Notes under the pieces: generated by a model
What the model saw: the letters and a program-made list of their open reading frames with translations, nothing else
What the model was told of the DNA's origin: nothing
Databases searched by the model: none
In this document: one piece after another, positions 49,402-61,400 of the stretch
Layout: every line of letters starts with the position of its first letter
Numbering within the stretch: position 1 is the first letter of the stretch
Made by a program: the position numbers and the translations under genes
Origin: Priapulus caudatus
Lineage: Eukaryota > Priapulida > Priapulimorpha > Priapulimorphida > Priapulidae
Direction: 5' to 3'
DNA: 64,000 bases
NCBI RefSeq assembly: GCF_000485595.1
Contig: NW_014577189.1
Location: forward strand, 415,626 to 479,625

Positions 49402-52400
49402 TCAGCGTATAGGCATGGGCGATCCCGTGTTCGATGTGCTTGTAACATCCTCGGCATCCGCCTGGTTATTCTTCAACTCCTGCAGCGTATGCACCAGCCT
49501 CGACCACTCGTCGTTCTTCGGCACTGCCACTTGCTGCAACGAGACCAGACAGATGTTTGTTATCGCAAAGCAAACCAAACCAGCACGACTCACACTTCCC
49601 CCCCCCCCCCACACACACTAGATACATGGACTTGCGGCTCAGGGGCACTTGCCGAACGCTTACAGCGGGATTTACTGGGTTATTATCAGAGTAGCTGCAT
49701 TGCAAAAAGTTGAAACAAAACTCGCTATTGAGAAATTTGAGAAAACAAAGGTTGAGAAATTATAACATGTTCTCATCCCTCAACTAGTCGAGTGATTCAA
49801 CTTTTACGTTTACGCTGCCGAATTTCGGTCGACTAGTTGAAAAGTTGATCCACTCGTGAACTTTTCCACTAAAAGTTGATAGTGCAAAGCCAGCTTACTT
49901 CGCCGACATCGTAGATGCTGACTTTGCCCATGTCGTCTCCGACGGCAAGCTGATGGCCGGACTGGCTCCATCGCACGTGGTTCAGAGCGGCTCCATCCTC
50001 CATGTTGATGCTCGCCACCGGCACCTGCAACGTTCACACCACCGGACGCAACACAGCCGATGAGAAGCGCACACATGCTTAAAGGCATACTAGGCCCATT
50101 GATGCAATGCTGATGAATGCTAGAGTAACTGGCACCTTGTGTAGTTAATAAGTACATAACCTTACATCCAAATGCGTATTAGTTTGTCCAATATCACTGC
50201 TGGTTACTAAGAAATGTCTAATTGAAATCCGCAGTCCAAGCAATCAGTTGTTTACAGTTTCAAACTGCTGCCGGCGAAGCGGGTGTGATACAGATTTGTA
50301 GTGCACCGGACACTTTCGCACGCATGCTCGGCCGTACGCAATGCTATCATCAGTGATTTCGTAAACACGGACGCTCGTGATAAGGAATTTTTGTCAGGGC
50401 TGTCAATGTGTGTCCGTGATTAGTACGTGTGTTTTACTCCATTTCCATGTTTAGTCCGTGGCCGTGGTTACACCGCTGACACCTCCATTTCATCTGGCGT
50501 CCAAAACATACAGGCCGCACAAATGTTTACGTCATCGCTTGACTCCTGGATGACATTTACGGCACGTAAATGAATATCAACAACCGATTTCAAGTCTTGC
50601 TTGTAATGTAACCAGCAGTGATATTAGACAAACTAATACGCGTTTGGCTATAACGGTTATGTATTTTTTAACTACACAAGGTGCCAGTTACTCTAGCATT
50701 AGTCAACATTGCATAATCAATGGGCCTAGTATGCCTTTAAACAGTACAGACCTAATGGCAATGAGAAGCGCACACATCCTTGCAAATAGTATAGACCTAA
50801 TGGCCGCTAGCCGGTGCTTCCTAGTTTAAGGATAGCACTAGGCACGTATAAATTGACTGACAAGACTGTCTTCATAACGACTTCCACTGTACTTAAGTAA
50901 AGTATGTACCATCTAGACTTACATTTTCCTACTACATTGTCGCACACAAGCAACATCATGATAAGTTCACGTATAGACACCAAGGCACATTTGCGCATGG
51001 CCTGCATGACTCACCTCAGTGTCTGTGTTGAGGTTCCACAGGTCGAGCCGACCCATGCCATCGACGGTGGCAAACAGAGCTGGGTGGATAGGCGACCAGC
51101 GCACATCGTATACATAATCGCCGTTGTCTTCAAACGAATACAGTGGTCTATTGTCCTGCAACGACGACGAGACGTCCGAATTAATGCACTCGACAACATA
51201 TTTCACGGCTAAGAGCCGATTGCTACAGGACAGAATTGTTGTCATTAATAATTGATAAACATGTTTTTTCACAAGTGATTAATCCCATTACTGCTACTGC
51301 AGCAGCTGCTACTGCTGCTGCTACTAGTACTACTGCTACTGCAGCAGCTACTACTCTGTTGCTACTGCTGCTGCTGCTGCTGCCACCACTAAAATGCCAC
51401 AACACACTACAATGCCACTGCCATCACTACAATGGCTATCCTCCAAATACCTTCTGGCTCCACAGCTTGACAGTCCAGTCAAAGGAGGATGTGACGAACA
51501 GATGGGAGAAGTCTACCTGTCCCTGAGCGAGGTGACAGTCGATGCCAGTAACGGGACTCTGGTGTCCCTCGAACATGTCCAGTACTCCCGTCTTACTGCA
51601 ACGATTGAGCACACGGAGATAAGATTAAATGCCACGTTTAAAGCGCAACACAGAGTTACGTTTTTATCTTATTGACAAGACATTTCATATTTCAGCGAAG
51701 ACTGTTTCAGGTTAGAAAGAGATATATCCACATTCACTGTTTCGCCATAATAAACCTGTTAACACTTATTGTAATCAACAAAGCCTTACAACTTGAGCCA
51801 AGTGTACAGTTCCAGTCCCAGAAAACTCAAAAAATTTATGCTTCCAAATCTGATATCAGTTTAATACCCTTGCCTACATATTTAACTTGAGAATTACTAT
51901 TCAGACACTCACATGGCTCTTAAGCAGCAAGTTTAAGTATTAGCCTTTTCTCTTCCCGGTTTATTCAGTTATTTTGAATTTTTATTATTTTGCTCTTACT
52001 CAAAAACCAATTTTTTACTCAGGTAACTTTATACCACTACTGTAAACAGGGTCAATGAGCAAACCTCATAACCATAATGTTAAAGTAACTATTCATAGGA
52101 AAACGACATCTAGCAAATATAGGACCACAACTACTTCTACCTATCGCTCCAAGCACAGCGACACTGTAGCGCAGTATATAATAAAACTCTTCAGTAGTTC
52201 TTAGACACGGTAGTGTGTCTAGCCGAGAGTGACCTCCCCCCTGCGTGAATGTCCTGGATGCCTACCTGCCATGCCTGCAGGCTGTGTATACGAGACCTTC
52301 CTCACTGCCCACAATGAAGTTGTTCACGTCGCCGTACGGGAAGCACATGCACGTCACTGCTACCGCCTTCGTCTGCTTGTGCTGCAGCTCCATGCTCTCC

Positions 52401-55400
52401 TGCCGTGACAGACGCAGTCAATCAGCATTAGCTCGTGTATGACATTGCAAGATTCTCACCAGGAATTTCCCAAAGCATAAAGTCCATGGATGCGTGGAGC
52501 TTTTTTTAATCAATAAACTTTTGTCATTTTTAGGTATTTTATTATCATCTAATGATCAGGAAAAGGTTTTAAAAAAACATGAACGTGAATATTAAAAAAC
52601 ACAGTTGGAAATTAAGGCTCGTCAATTAGGCAACAAGGCATGTCGGAGTATTCATGTGATGACGTAAATGAGCTTTAGCTTTGAAGGCATGCTGGACTCG
52701 AAATGCGATGACATGGCACACAACATGGATACGCAGGATGAATGTAGTTTTGTGCAATGCATGCCATCAAATGCATTCTTATTAAGACAGTCAGAAAGCA
52801 AGACACTGTGCAACACCCTTAAGCACCTGCGCAATTTATGGCAATACATATCTCAACTACCAGGACACTGGACCAGTCACATCTTCAATCAGTGCAGTAC
52901 CCATCCTATTACGTTTCTTGCTACTACGACACCCAATAAATCACATCTTTCTTCATGCAGCATATATCCAATCATATCCTTTGTCACCACGGCACCCATC
53001 TAACGGCATCATCAATCACGATGACACCCACACAATCCCATTTCCTGTCACTGCATCACCCACACAATCCCACCTCTTGTCAGTGCATCACCCACACAAT
53101 CCCTTCTCTTCCCACGGCATCACCCACACGATCCCTTCTCTTCCCACGGCANNNNNNNNNNNNNNNNNNNNNNNNNNNNNNNNNNNNNNNNNNNNNNNNN
53201 NNNNNNNNNNNNNNNNNNNNNNNNNNNNNNNNNNNNNNNNNNNNNNNNNNNNNNNNNNNNNNNNNNNNNNNNNNNNNNNNNNNNNNNNNNNNNNNNNNNN
53301 NNNNNNNNNNNNNNNNNNNNNNNNNNNNNNNNNNNNNNNNNNNNNNNNNNNNNNNNNNNNNNNNNATTCGGTATGAAAAATGGCCTGGATTAGGCCCTGG
53401 CATCACCCACACAATCCCATCTCCTATCAGCGAGTCACCCAGGGAGACCCACCTGTGGCTGGGAGAGCATGTCGAGACTCCACGTGCAGAACTTGCCGTC
53501 GGTGGACACGCTCACCAGGTTGTGAGCGTTCTGCGAGCCAACCACGTTCACACAGTACACCGGATGCGTGTGCGCCGCAGCCGACAACGGGCTCCGCTGC
53601 ACTGGCGTTCTCTTGTTCAGCCTGTTGTCCCAGACTACGATCTGGCCGGAGTATGTTCCGCCGATGACCAAGTTGGGGTGAAACTTGGCAAACGTCGCCG
53701 ACATCACGGCAGACTAGAAAACAAAAGAACAGGACGTTACTATCATCTAAACAAAGTATCTAGTATAAATAATATAATATAATATATATATATATATATA
53801 TAGAAAGAGAGAAAATAATATAATAATACAGGCAGGAGTAAGCAATTGCAATACTTTTCAACACATACAGACTATGAGTAGAATAAGCTTTTTTCACATC
53901 TTTCCATGACATAACAAAGTTTTTTTCCCCATTGTGATAGCTAGTTAACATAGGGCATCAACTTGCAGTGGCAAGCAACACAATCAACAGTGAATCAAAA
54001 TCTGACAAACCTGGCAGTGGAAGACATATTCAGGGGTGGTCTTCTTAAACTTTTGGTTCCAGACAACCACCACACCCTCTGGCTCGTGAGTTGCATCTCC
54101 ATTCTGATTGTACGATGTCACCAACAATTCTGGATACTACAAGTACAGAACAGTACAAATTATGATGATGCGAAATCGAATTTTCAGGACGTGGCATTTC
54201 AGTCATTTGACTTTCATAGTGAATGATATATAATATCGAAATCACATTTAGTATTGACTTCATGTACATTATTATAATATATTGCTTGTGAACCAACCAG
54301 TATGTTAGTATTTTAAATGGCTTGCCATATTACCTGTGTTGACCAGTCCATACTGGTTACACAGCGATGTTTGGACCACCTCTCATCGAAGAAAGTCCGG
54401 TTTAGTGATAGTCTGGCACCAGTGTCCTTCTCCCTGGATCCAAATAATTACACCATATAATTACAACAATTGTAAGGCACTTGACAGAAAACAAACCATA
54501 CAATAATGCTTAACAGGAATAAAGAATGCACGCAATAACAGCAATACTAGTATAGATAGTACATGGGATAGCACAATATGGATATTCTTATCGGATTTTA
54601 TCGATTTATCTAAAATGTAGACAGATCTATAAACAGTCGATTGTTTCATGAATGCAGTTTATAGCAGCTAAAATACATCGGACTCAATACTTTATGCAAT
54701 GAGCGACAAGACCGATAAACTTCTATCGCTATCTCACCCTTCTCCTTCGTTGTCGCTGCTACCGGCGTAGTCCTTTAAGATGTCCGAGTCCTCGCACAGA
54801 GCACGCTCCACGACCTTGCTCGCTCGCTCGAAGAAACGCGCAAACTCTTCTGATTTCATCACCTGCTGCTGCTCCTCCTCTGACAGCTCACGAGGTGGTA
54901 CCACTGTAGCACGAGCATTCATCATAGGTTAGACAATGTACAATGTAAAATATATTTAACGTTACAGTTGGCAACTGTCAACGCCTACTGTCCGAGGTTA
55001 GTTGTGGGCTATTGTACTGCACACCCACTGTGAGCTTACACAAGGAGATGATGTGTGACATATATACAACATCAGAAGCTATCCGCTGACGCACTGTATC
55101 ACGCAGAATCACCAGTCATACTACGAGCGAACTATCTGACAATGGTTCTTGTAATCACTATTTAAATTCCAACGACTTTTACACAAAGGAATGTGGGCAC
55201 ATAGAATGTGTCATATTTCTGCGGCATAATACGATATGAGATAGCCACTTACCTTCCTCCTCAGCTGGTGGCTCATCATTTGACCCCTCTGCTGGCTTAA
55301 CTGGCTCCACGTGTGGAAGGTGATGGTGCTTGAGTATAGGGGGTGTCTCAGGCAGGCTCATATCCCCTTCCTCGTCTGTGGACGGTGCATAGTCGGGATA

Positions 55401-58400
55401 CACCAAAACTAGACGGTTAACATGAATCAACACTGCCCGACAGCAACTGCCATGCTACGTAATGTTTACACGAGCTCTACACATGCTGGCACCTCGGCTA
55501 GCCTAGAAGTGCTCAAGGGTCATTCGTGTTTTACATGCCATTTCTCAAGCATTTATTTCACAATTGTCTCTGTTTGCACGCTTTTGTGATTATTACTTGC
55601 AGATATATGGGTTCGGTGGATTCATGATGGTTTTTACTAAGCTGTTTTTAAAAGTGTTTGGTCATCGATGTGTAAAATACACAGCATTTGATGAGCATTT
55701 GGGACATTTGAAAACCATTTAAATAATTCTATGATAGATGGATTCAGGAATATTGCCAAGCAGTGAATAACTGTCAAATCAACATTAATGAAATGATATT
55801 TGACATTTTTAATTAATAATATATGACTTAAGTGAAAGCTCAATCATCTTAATGAAACGAAATATTTGACCCAAAGATTTCTTGAAACCTAGGTACAAAT
55901 TAAACAGGCTACTTATTACATGTACACTTCACAGAAATTATCTCTCATGTACAACATTATAAAGGACAAAGACAATGGACATTACTACACATACATCATA
56001 ATTGTTTTAACTTTTATACGGACATATAACGTCCTTGAATTTCTTTCAAAGTCAATAGCTTACCACTGCCACTGACCCTGCTCTCCACCTGATTCCAATG
56101 TTTCCATGATTTCCAGTTTTTACTCATCGTTTGCCATTTAAATCACCATAACATGGCACGAAATACATTATATTGTCAGAGGTATTTCTTGCTATATTTG
56201 CTATATTAATGTCACCTGGATCATCACTGGCTAGCTGGGTAAATGACAGAAGTAAAACACTGACTGATCAACCAGTGTTCCTGGGTGTGTCCTGTGGAAA
56301 GAATAGGCATACAATCGTGCAGAAACGTGACTAAAAGACAGCGAACACTTGGCACTTATAGGATAAATGCAAGCATAATACGTTCCAGCTTTACTTTCAT
56401 GCTGTTGACCACACCCACCGTTACACATGCAAATCAGCCATAACCAAATGAATAGGCAGGCAAACACAAACACACGAATACGACATGAAAAGCATAATAC
56501 TCGTACAGGAAAATTCGGAGTCAAAGCTGCAACCTAGGGAAGAGATGAAAAGAAAAAAATTCAGCTGTAATGACACTTGTGTGACTCGGTCAACTGTTCT
56601 CACTCCTAGGCCAGATGACTCCCGTCTGTCGCTTACGTTAGCCCGACCTTCATTTTCACCTCTAAACTCTACACCCGATGTGTATTATTTGTGCCAAACA
56701 ACGTGTTTTGTATATGTTGCAGTGCGGCAATGACAACTTCATAGAAAATATCCAACTTTCTGTTGTCCTACAAACAGTAATGGTGCTGGGAAAATGCTTG
56801 CTCTAGATATTGAAATGACATGCCTCACTTGCATTGGGCTATCAGCTTTAGCACCTACAACTTGTAATACAAAAGGTACACAGAATGCAACTAGGTTTTG
56901 TATATGATTTCGCAGCGACAGCACATGGAATGATCTGGGCTATAGGGCTGGTCAGCACGTTCTCAGCCACTGGCACAACATCAAAACTGCACTGTGACAA
57001 CCAATGAAAACATCAAGTGGTCCTCAAATTAACGCAACCTTCACAGAGTATTACGCACACTTCAGTTTTGGCACTTGCCACTATTTGACAACAATCTGTT
57101 GAACAATGTTGTTCCCATGAGACACTTTGAAACTAAAGTCATGCTAAAACCCAATGAACTCAATATTGTACAACTGCTGTGCATTTATCATTGCCTGTTT
57201 CGAAACTGACCAAGAACAGCAAAAATGTCGAGATAAAACTACAAGCATGGCAAACGTCATGATGCATCAATGAAAGTGAGAGATACTGTCCTATGGTGAT
57301 CACTCAAATTAGTGAAAATATAAAAGCATTGCATACGCATGTGTAATATGCCCCCAATTAAACCACTCGTTTACAGAGAACCAGGCAGCGATTTATCTTG
57401 CACTAGCAACATTTTTACACACGGTTCAAAACACCTATCTACTTCATTTAGCGCCATAGATACAATAGATGCACTAATCACGGTTTATAATCTCCCATAC
57501 TTTCATGGATGCACGTGTGCAGCAGGCCCTGATATTTTCTGCATGGAAAAATACGTCCAAGTAGAAAAAGCCACGTAGCATAATGGCCGATGAGGCAGAC
57601 GACTTAACACTCGGCAGCTCACCTTCGTGAAATTCGTCCTCCCACTCGAAAGCGTGATGAACATATGGTTCATCTTGAAAGCAAGTTAGAAAAACGACGT
57701 GTAAACAAAAGATGCACAAACACACACACATACACTGCAGCATACATTGTTAATAACCAACAAATTGCACCTAGATACGGTCGTTCAGATAATTGCCCGT
57801 TTTCCAAATTATTATCCACGACATATCGAATTCTACAGCATTTTCCCGAAACTACTAACTGGATTTGCGAGTGTGAAAGCTGCCGATTCTCCAAAAAGTA
57901 CTGCTGTCATATAAAAGCATTATTGTTAATATGCATAAAGCTGCAAATTGCGTAGCAGAAGTGATACACATGCAGTACACTGATATCAGAGTTCTAACGC
58001 TTCACTTTTGAATCGAGCAGATTGTTCGGTGCACGTGGATTCATGTGGAATTGTAGACAGGTCCGTTCATGCATGTGTGAACTAATTTTGTTTACACACA
58101 GAGGTGAACTTTAGGTGTTGTACATGTCATTCTGCATTCCATGCTGATGAAGCAGGTGTTCTACAAATATAGTGAGGATAGTCATACCAGACTATCAGCA
58201 AGGGAATTACACTGCTATATATATATATATATATATATATGCAACAAACATCGCTATTTTCCTTGCTGCTAATTATGATTAGATGTTAATGAAGTTTCCA
58301 TATGGAAAGATCTACACGTGCACCATGCTGGTAATATGTCGACTATGCTTGGCCAATCTTTAGAATTGTGCCACTCAAAAAGTGCATATACATCAATTTA

Positions 58401-61400
58401 TTTTATAAGCAAGATCCAGGCCTGATGACAAAGCAACCTCATAATTTTTAAATGATGTGCATCCCAACGAATTTTCATAAATAGTCATCTTTAGCCACGA
58501 CAAAAAGCGATACCATCATTTGATGCTGTGTCATAGCAGATATTTCACAAAGATAATTGCTGTGATATGGTGAGGGTAATATCATTGTACCATGAACCAA
58601 GATGCAGGAAAATAGACACAGGATGGTAACGATATCATGGTTGAGATTACACCTGCAAAGACATCTCAACATAGTGCCAGTGGATCGACGTGGCAGTAAG
58701 TATCTGTTGCAAGAAAGGCAGTACCGTGACATAGGTCAAGTTACAAGAGGACGAGCGATTACAAAGTTCATGTCATGACGAAGGTCACATTTTGTGCCAT
58801 TACCCAGATCCTAGGAGAGATCAAGTAAGACCATGCCAAGACATCCCTCAAGTGGAGCGGTTGCGGCATGACAGATGCAAAACGATGAGAGTTTACATCA
58901 TGATACAGGTCACACTGCATGTCCTCAGAGATGTAAGTGGTAGTTGTCCAAAAAATAGGAAAGTAGTAAGACACTCCGACAACAGTGGTTGTGGGCCACT
59001 GGCCACGGCCACTAAATTGGGGGGGGGGGTTGAATGGCACCATGAAGGGAACATGGCATGTCCTTGCGTAGGCGGAGGTGCTCGAGATAGAGACTTTTTG
59101 GAACTTTCAGTGTCCATAGATTCAATTTCAGACCAACTCACAGCATCGGAATCTTTATTGAAAATATCAGAAAATCGGAATTCCGTCAAAAATTGGAAAA
59201 CTTACATCTCTGATGTCCTATCAATTCGGTTCGTGTTACACAAGATTACGACATGTGAGGTCATGCCATGACGGACAAGGGGACACATGCCATGTTATAA
59301 GTCACTACGCCATAAGTTAAAAGAAGGACAGAAGGCAATTAATGACGGAACACACTCCAGCGCTAGCGATTGATTACACGTGGCAATATAGTTGGAATAA
59401 CGAGTTTGAAACATGAGGGATGTAGTACAGTACAATACAGTACAACACAGAGCAGACTCACCAAGATCTCAATGGGACAGATTCATTTTTTCTCACTTGA
59501 AAAGAGCTGAGGAATTTTACCAATGCGACTGATCCAAATATGAAGCACGAGCAACTTCTCTCAAATCTGAAGTTCTAAACACATTAATGAAGAAATTGGG
59601 TTTGACCTGTCAACATCAACTACTGGATTCATCATGTACACGTGTAGGGACATGTGACACCGCGTGTGTAGAACGATTCATTATAGCAGGAGTAGATAAT
59701 AGGGAAGGAGTGTGACTTCAATAAACAAGGGAAGTTTGTCATTTACTAGCCTTATAATACCTACAATTTACTACGCGTAACTCATCCAACTTGAGCTCAA
59801 ATCGTACACAGTACATTCGCCTAGCATCGTGCGACATCGTTTCCTCGTATACACCAGCAATCCGGAGATACAGACTAAAACGTATGACACGATTATCAAT
59901 TCTTTGGCCATCAATCCGAACGTATTCCCCGCCAAACTTGCAAACAAAAGGCAGCTACTAACCACTCTTGCTCACTCGGCGAGGTGGTGTGGCTCGCAGG
60001 GAGATTGCGGTGGGCGTGCGTGCGTAGGGGGCATACCAGCTGTATGCCGGTATGTAGCTGTATGCCGGGTCAAAGGTTATCTCGCCGAGTGTTGCGTCGA
60101 TGCCCAATCTCCCAGCGAGCCACACCACCTCGCCGAGTGAGCAACAGTGCGGTAGTAGCTGCCTTTTGTTTGCAAGTTCGGCGGGGAATACTTTCGGATT
60201 AATGGCCAAAGAATGGATAATCGTGTCGTACGTTTTAGTCTGTATCTCCGGATTGCTGGTGTATACGAGGAAACGATTTCGCACGATGCTAGGCGAATGT
60301 ACTGTGTACGATTTGAGCTCAAGTTGGATGAGTTACGCGTAGTAAATCGTAGGTATTATAAGCTCCTTCCCTAGGCTCCTTCCCTATTATCTACTCCTGA
60401 TTATAGGGATGTGAATGTGCGTCAAACAACCAGAAAGCCAAGTCTGCACAAACTACAGTAGAATGCCCTTAATCGTGAGGTCTGTGTGAAGTCGACTGCG
60501 TAAACAACAGAAACCCTACTGAACACTAGAACAAAATAATTTAGTAATATAATTGGAGTACCAAAAACAAACTATTACAATGATACTAAACCAGATACAC
60601 ATAATAACAGAGCAAACCTCAAAATCTTAGGACGTGCCTGCTCACTATAGTAGGCAGAAATGATAACACAAGTTTTTAAATGAAGTTCATCTTAACGGTT
60701 AAGACCTTCTCCGCTGACATCACAATTGAATAATCAACAAATATCTGAACAAGCGCCCCATGGTAAGTGCTGTCGTATGTTCCCACTTCACATTAGTGCC
60801 ACGTGGCGGTTTAAACGATTGTATGATTTGCAACAAACTCACTATTCCATCCACAGAGAAGTGTCTATGTCCCACTCAGAGAAGGTGCGTTAATCGTCAG
60901 ACCTGGACTTGCCAGCTTAATTTTACACTAAAGTACATATAGACACCGACTGCACAACATCAACTGCAAAGATGGGATCAGCTCACTTGAGGATGATTGC
61001 TCAGTTCTTACCAAGTGCACCTTTATTTATGCAGTGCAACTTATATGTAGTGTACTGAAACTATTTCAAAAATGTCAAGGTTTCACTATTTCACAATAGT
61101 TCCACTATTTCAAGTTTCAGCCATTTTTCAGAAGTACTGCTACATTAGTTCCAATCACGCCTATGAGTCACATTGAAACATCCCATCACCACTGCACTGC
61201 AAACAGTATAAGTGAAGTACAACAAAACATTTCACTTTAAGTTTTCATAGATTGGCTAATGTAAGAATTGAGCAATGATCCACAAGCACATGAGCCTTGC
61301 CCACAGGACCTGAAGAACGAATCAATAAGCTAGAAGCAACTGATAGGCACAGGATGAGGCTTATGGAAGGAATGGTAGAGTTAGCCTCATAAGCATAGCT

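Noticed and set aside
59090-59170. Ser/Glu-rich minus-strand segment ([18 protein letters not shown]) as an extra DYNC1I exon
   Set aside because: The acceptor is weak and no GT donor gives the needed phase 1 exit.
59829-60342. Open frames with a shared sequence ([13 protein letters not shown] and similar) on both strands
   Set aside because: They are the two inverted arms of one foldback element; no start, domain or splice context suggests a protein.
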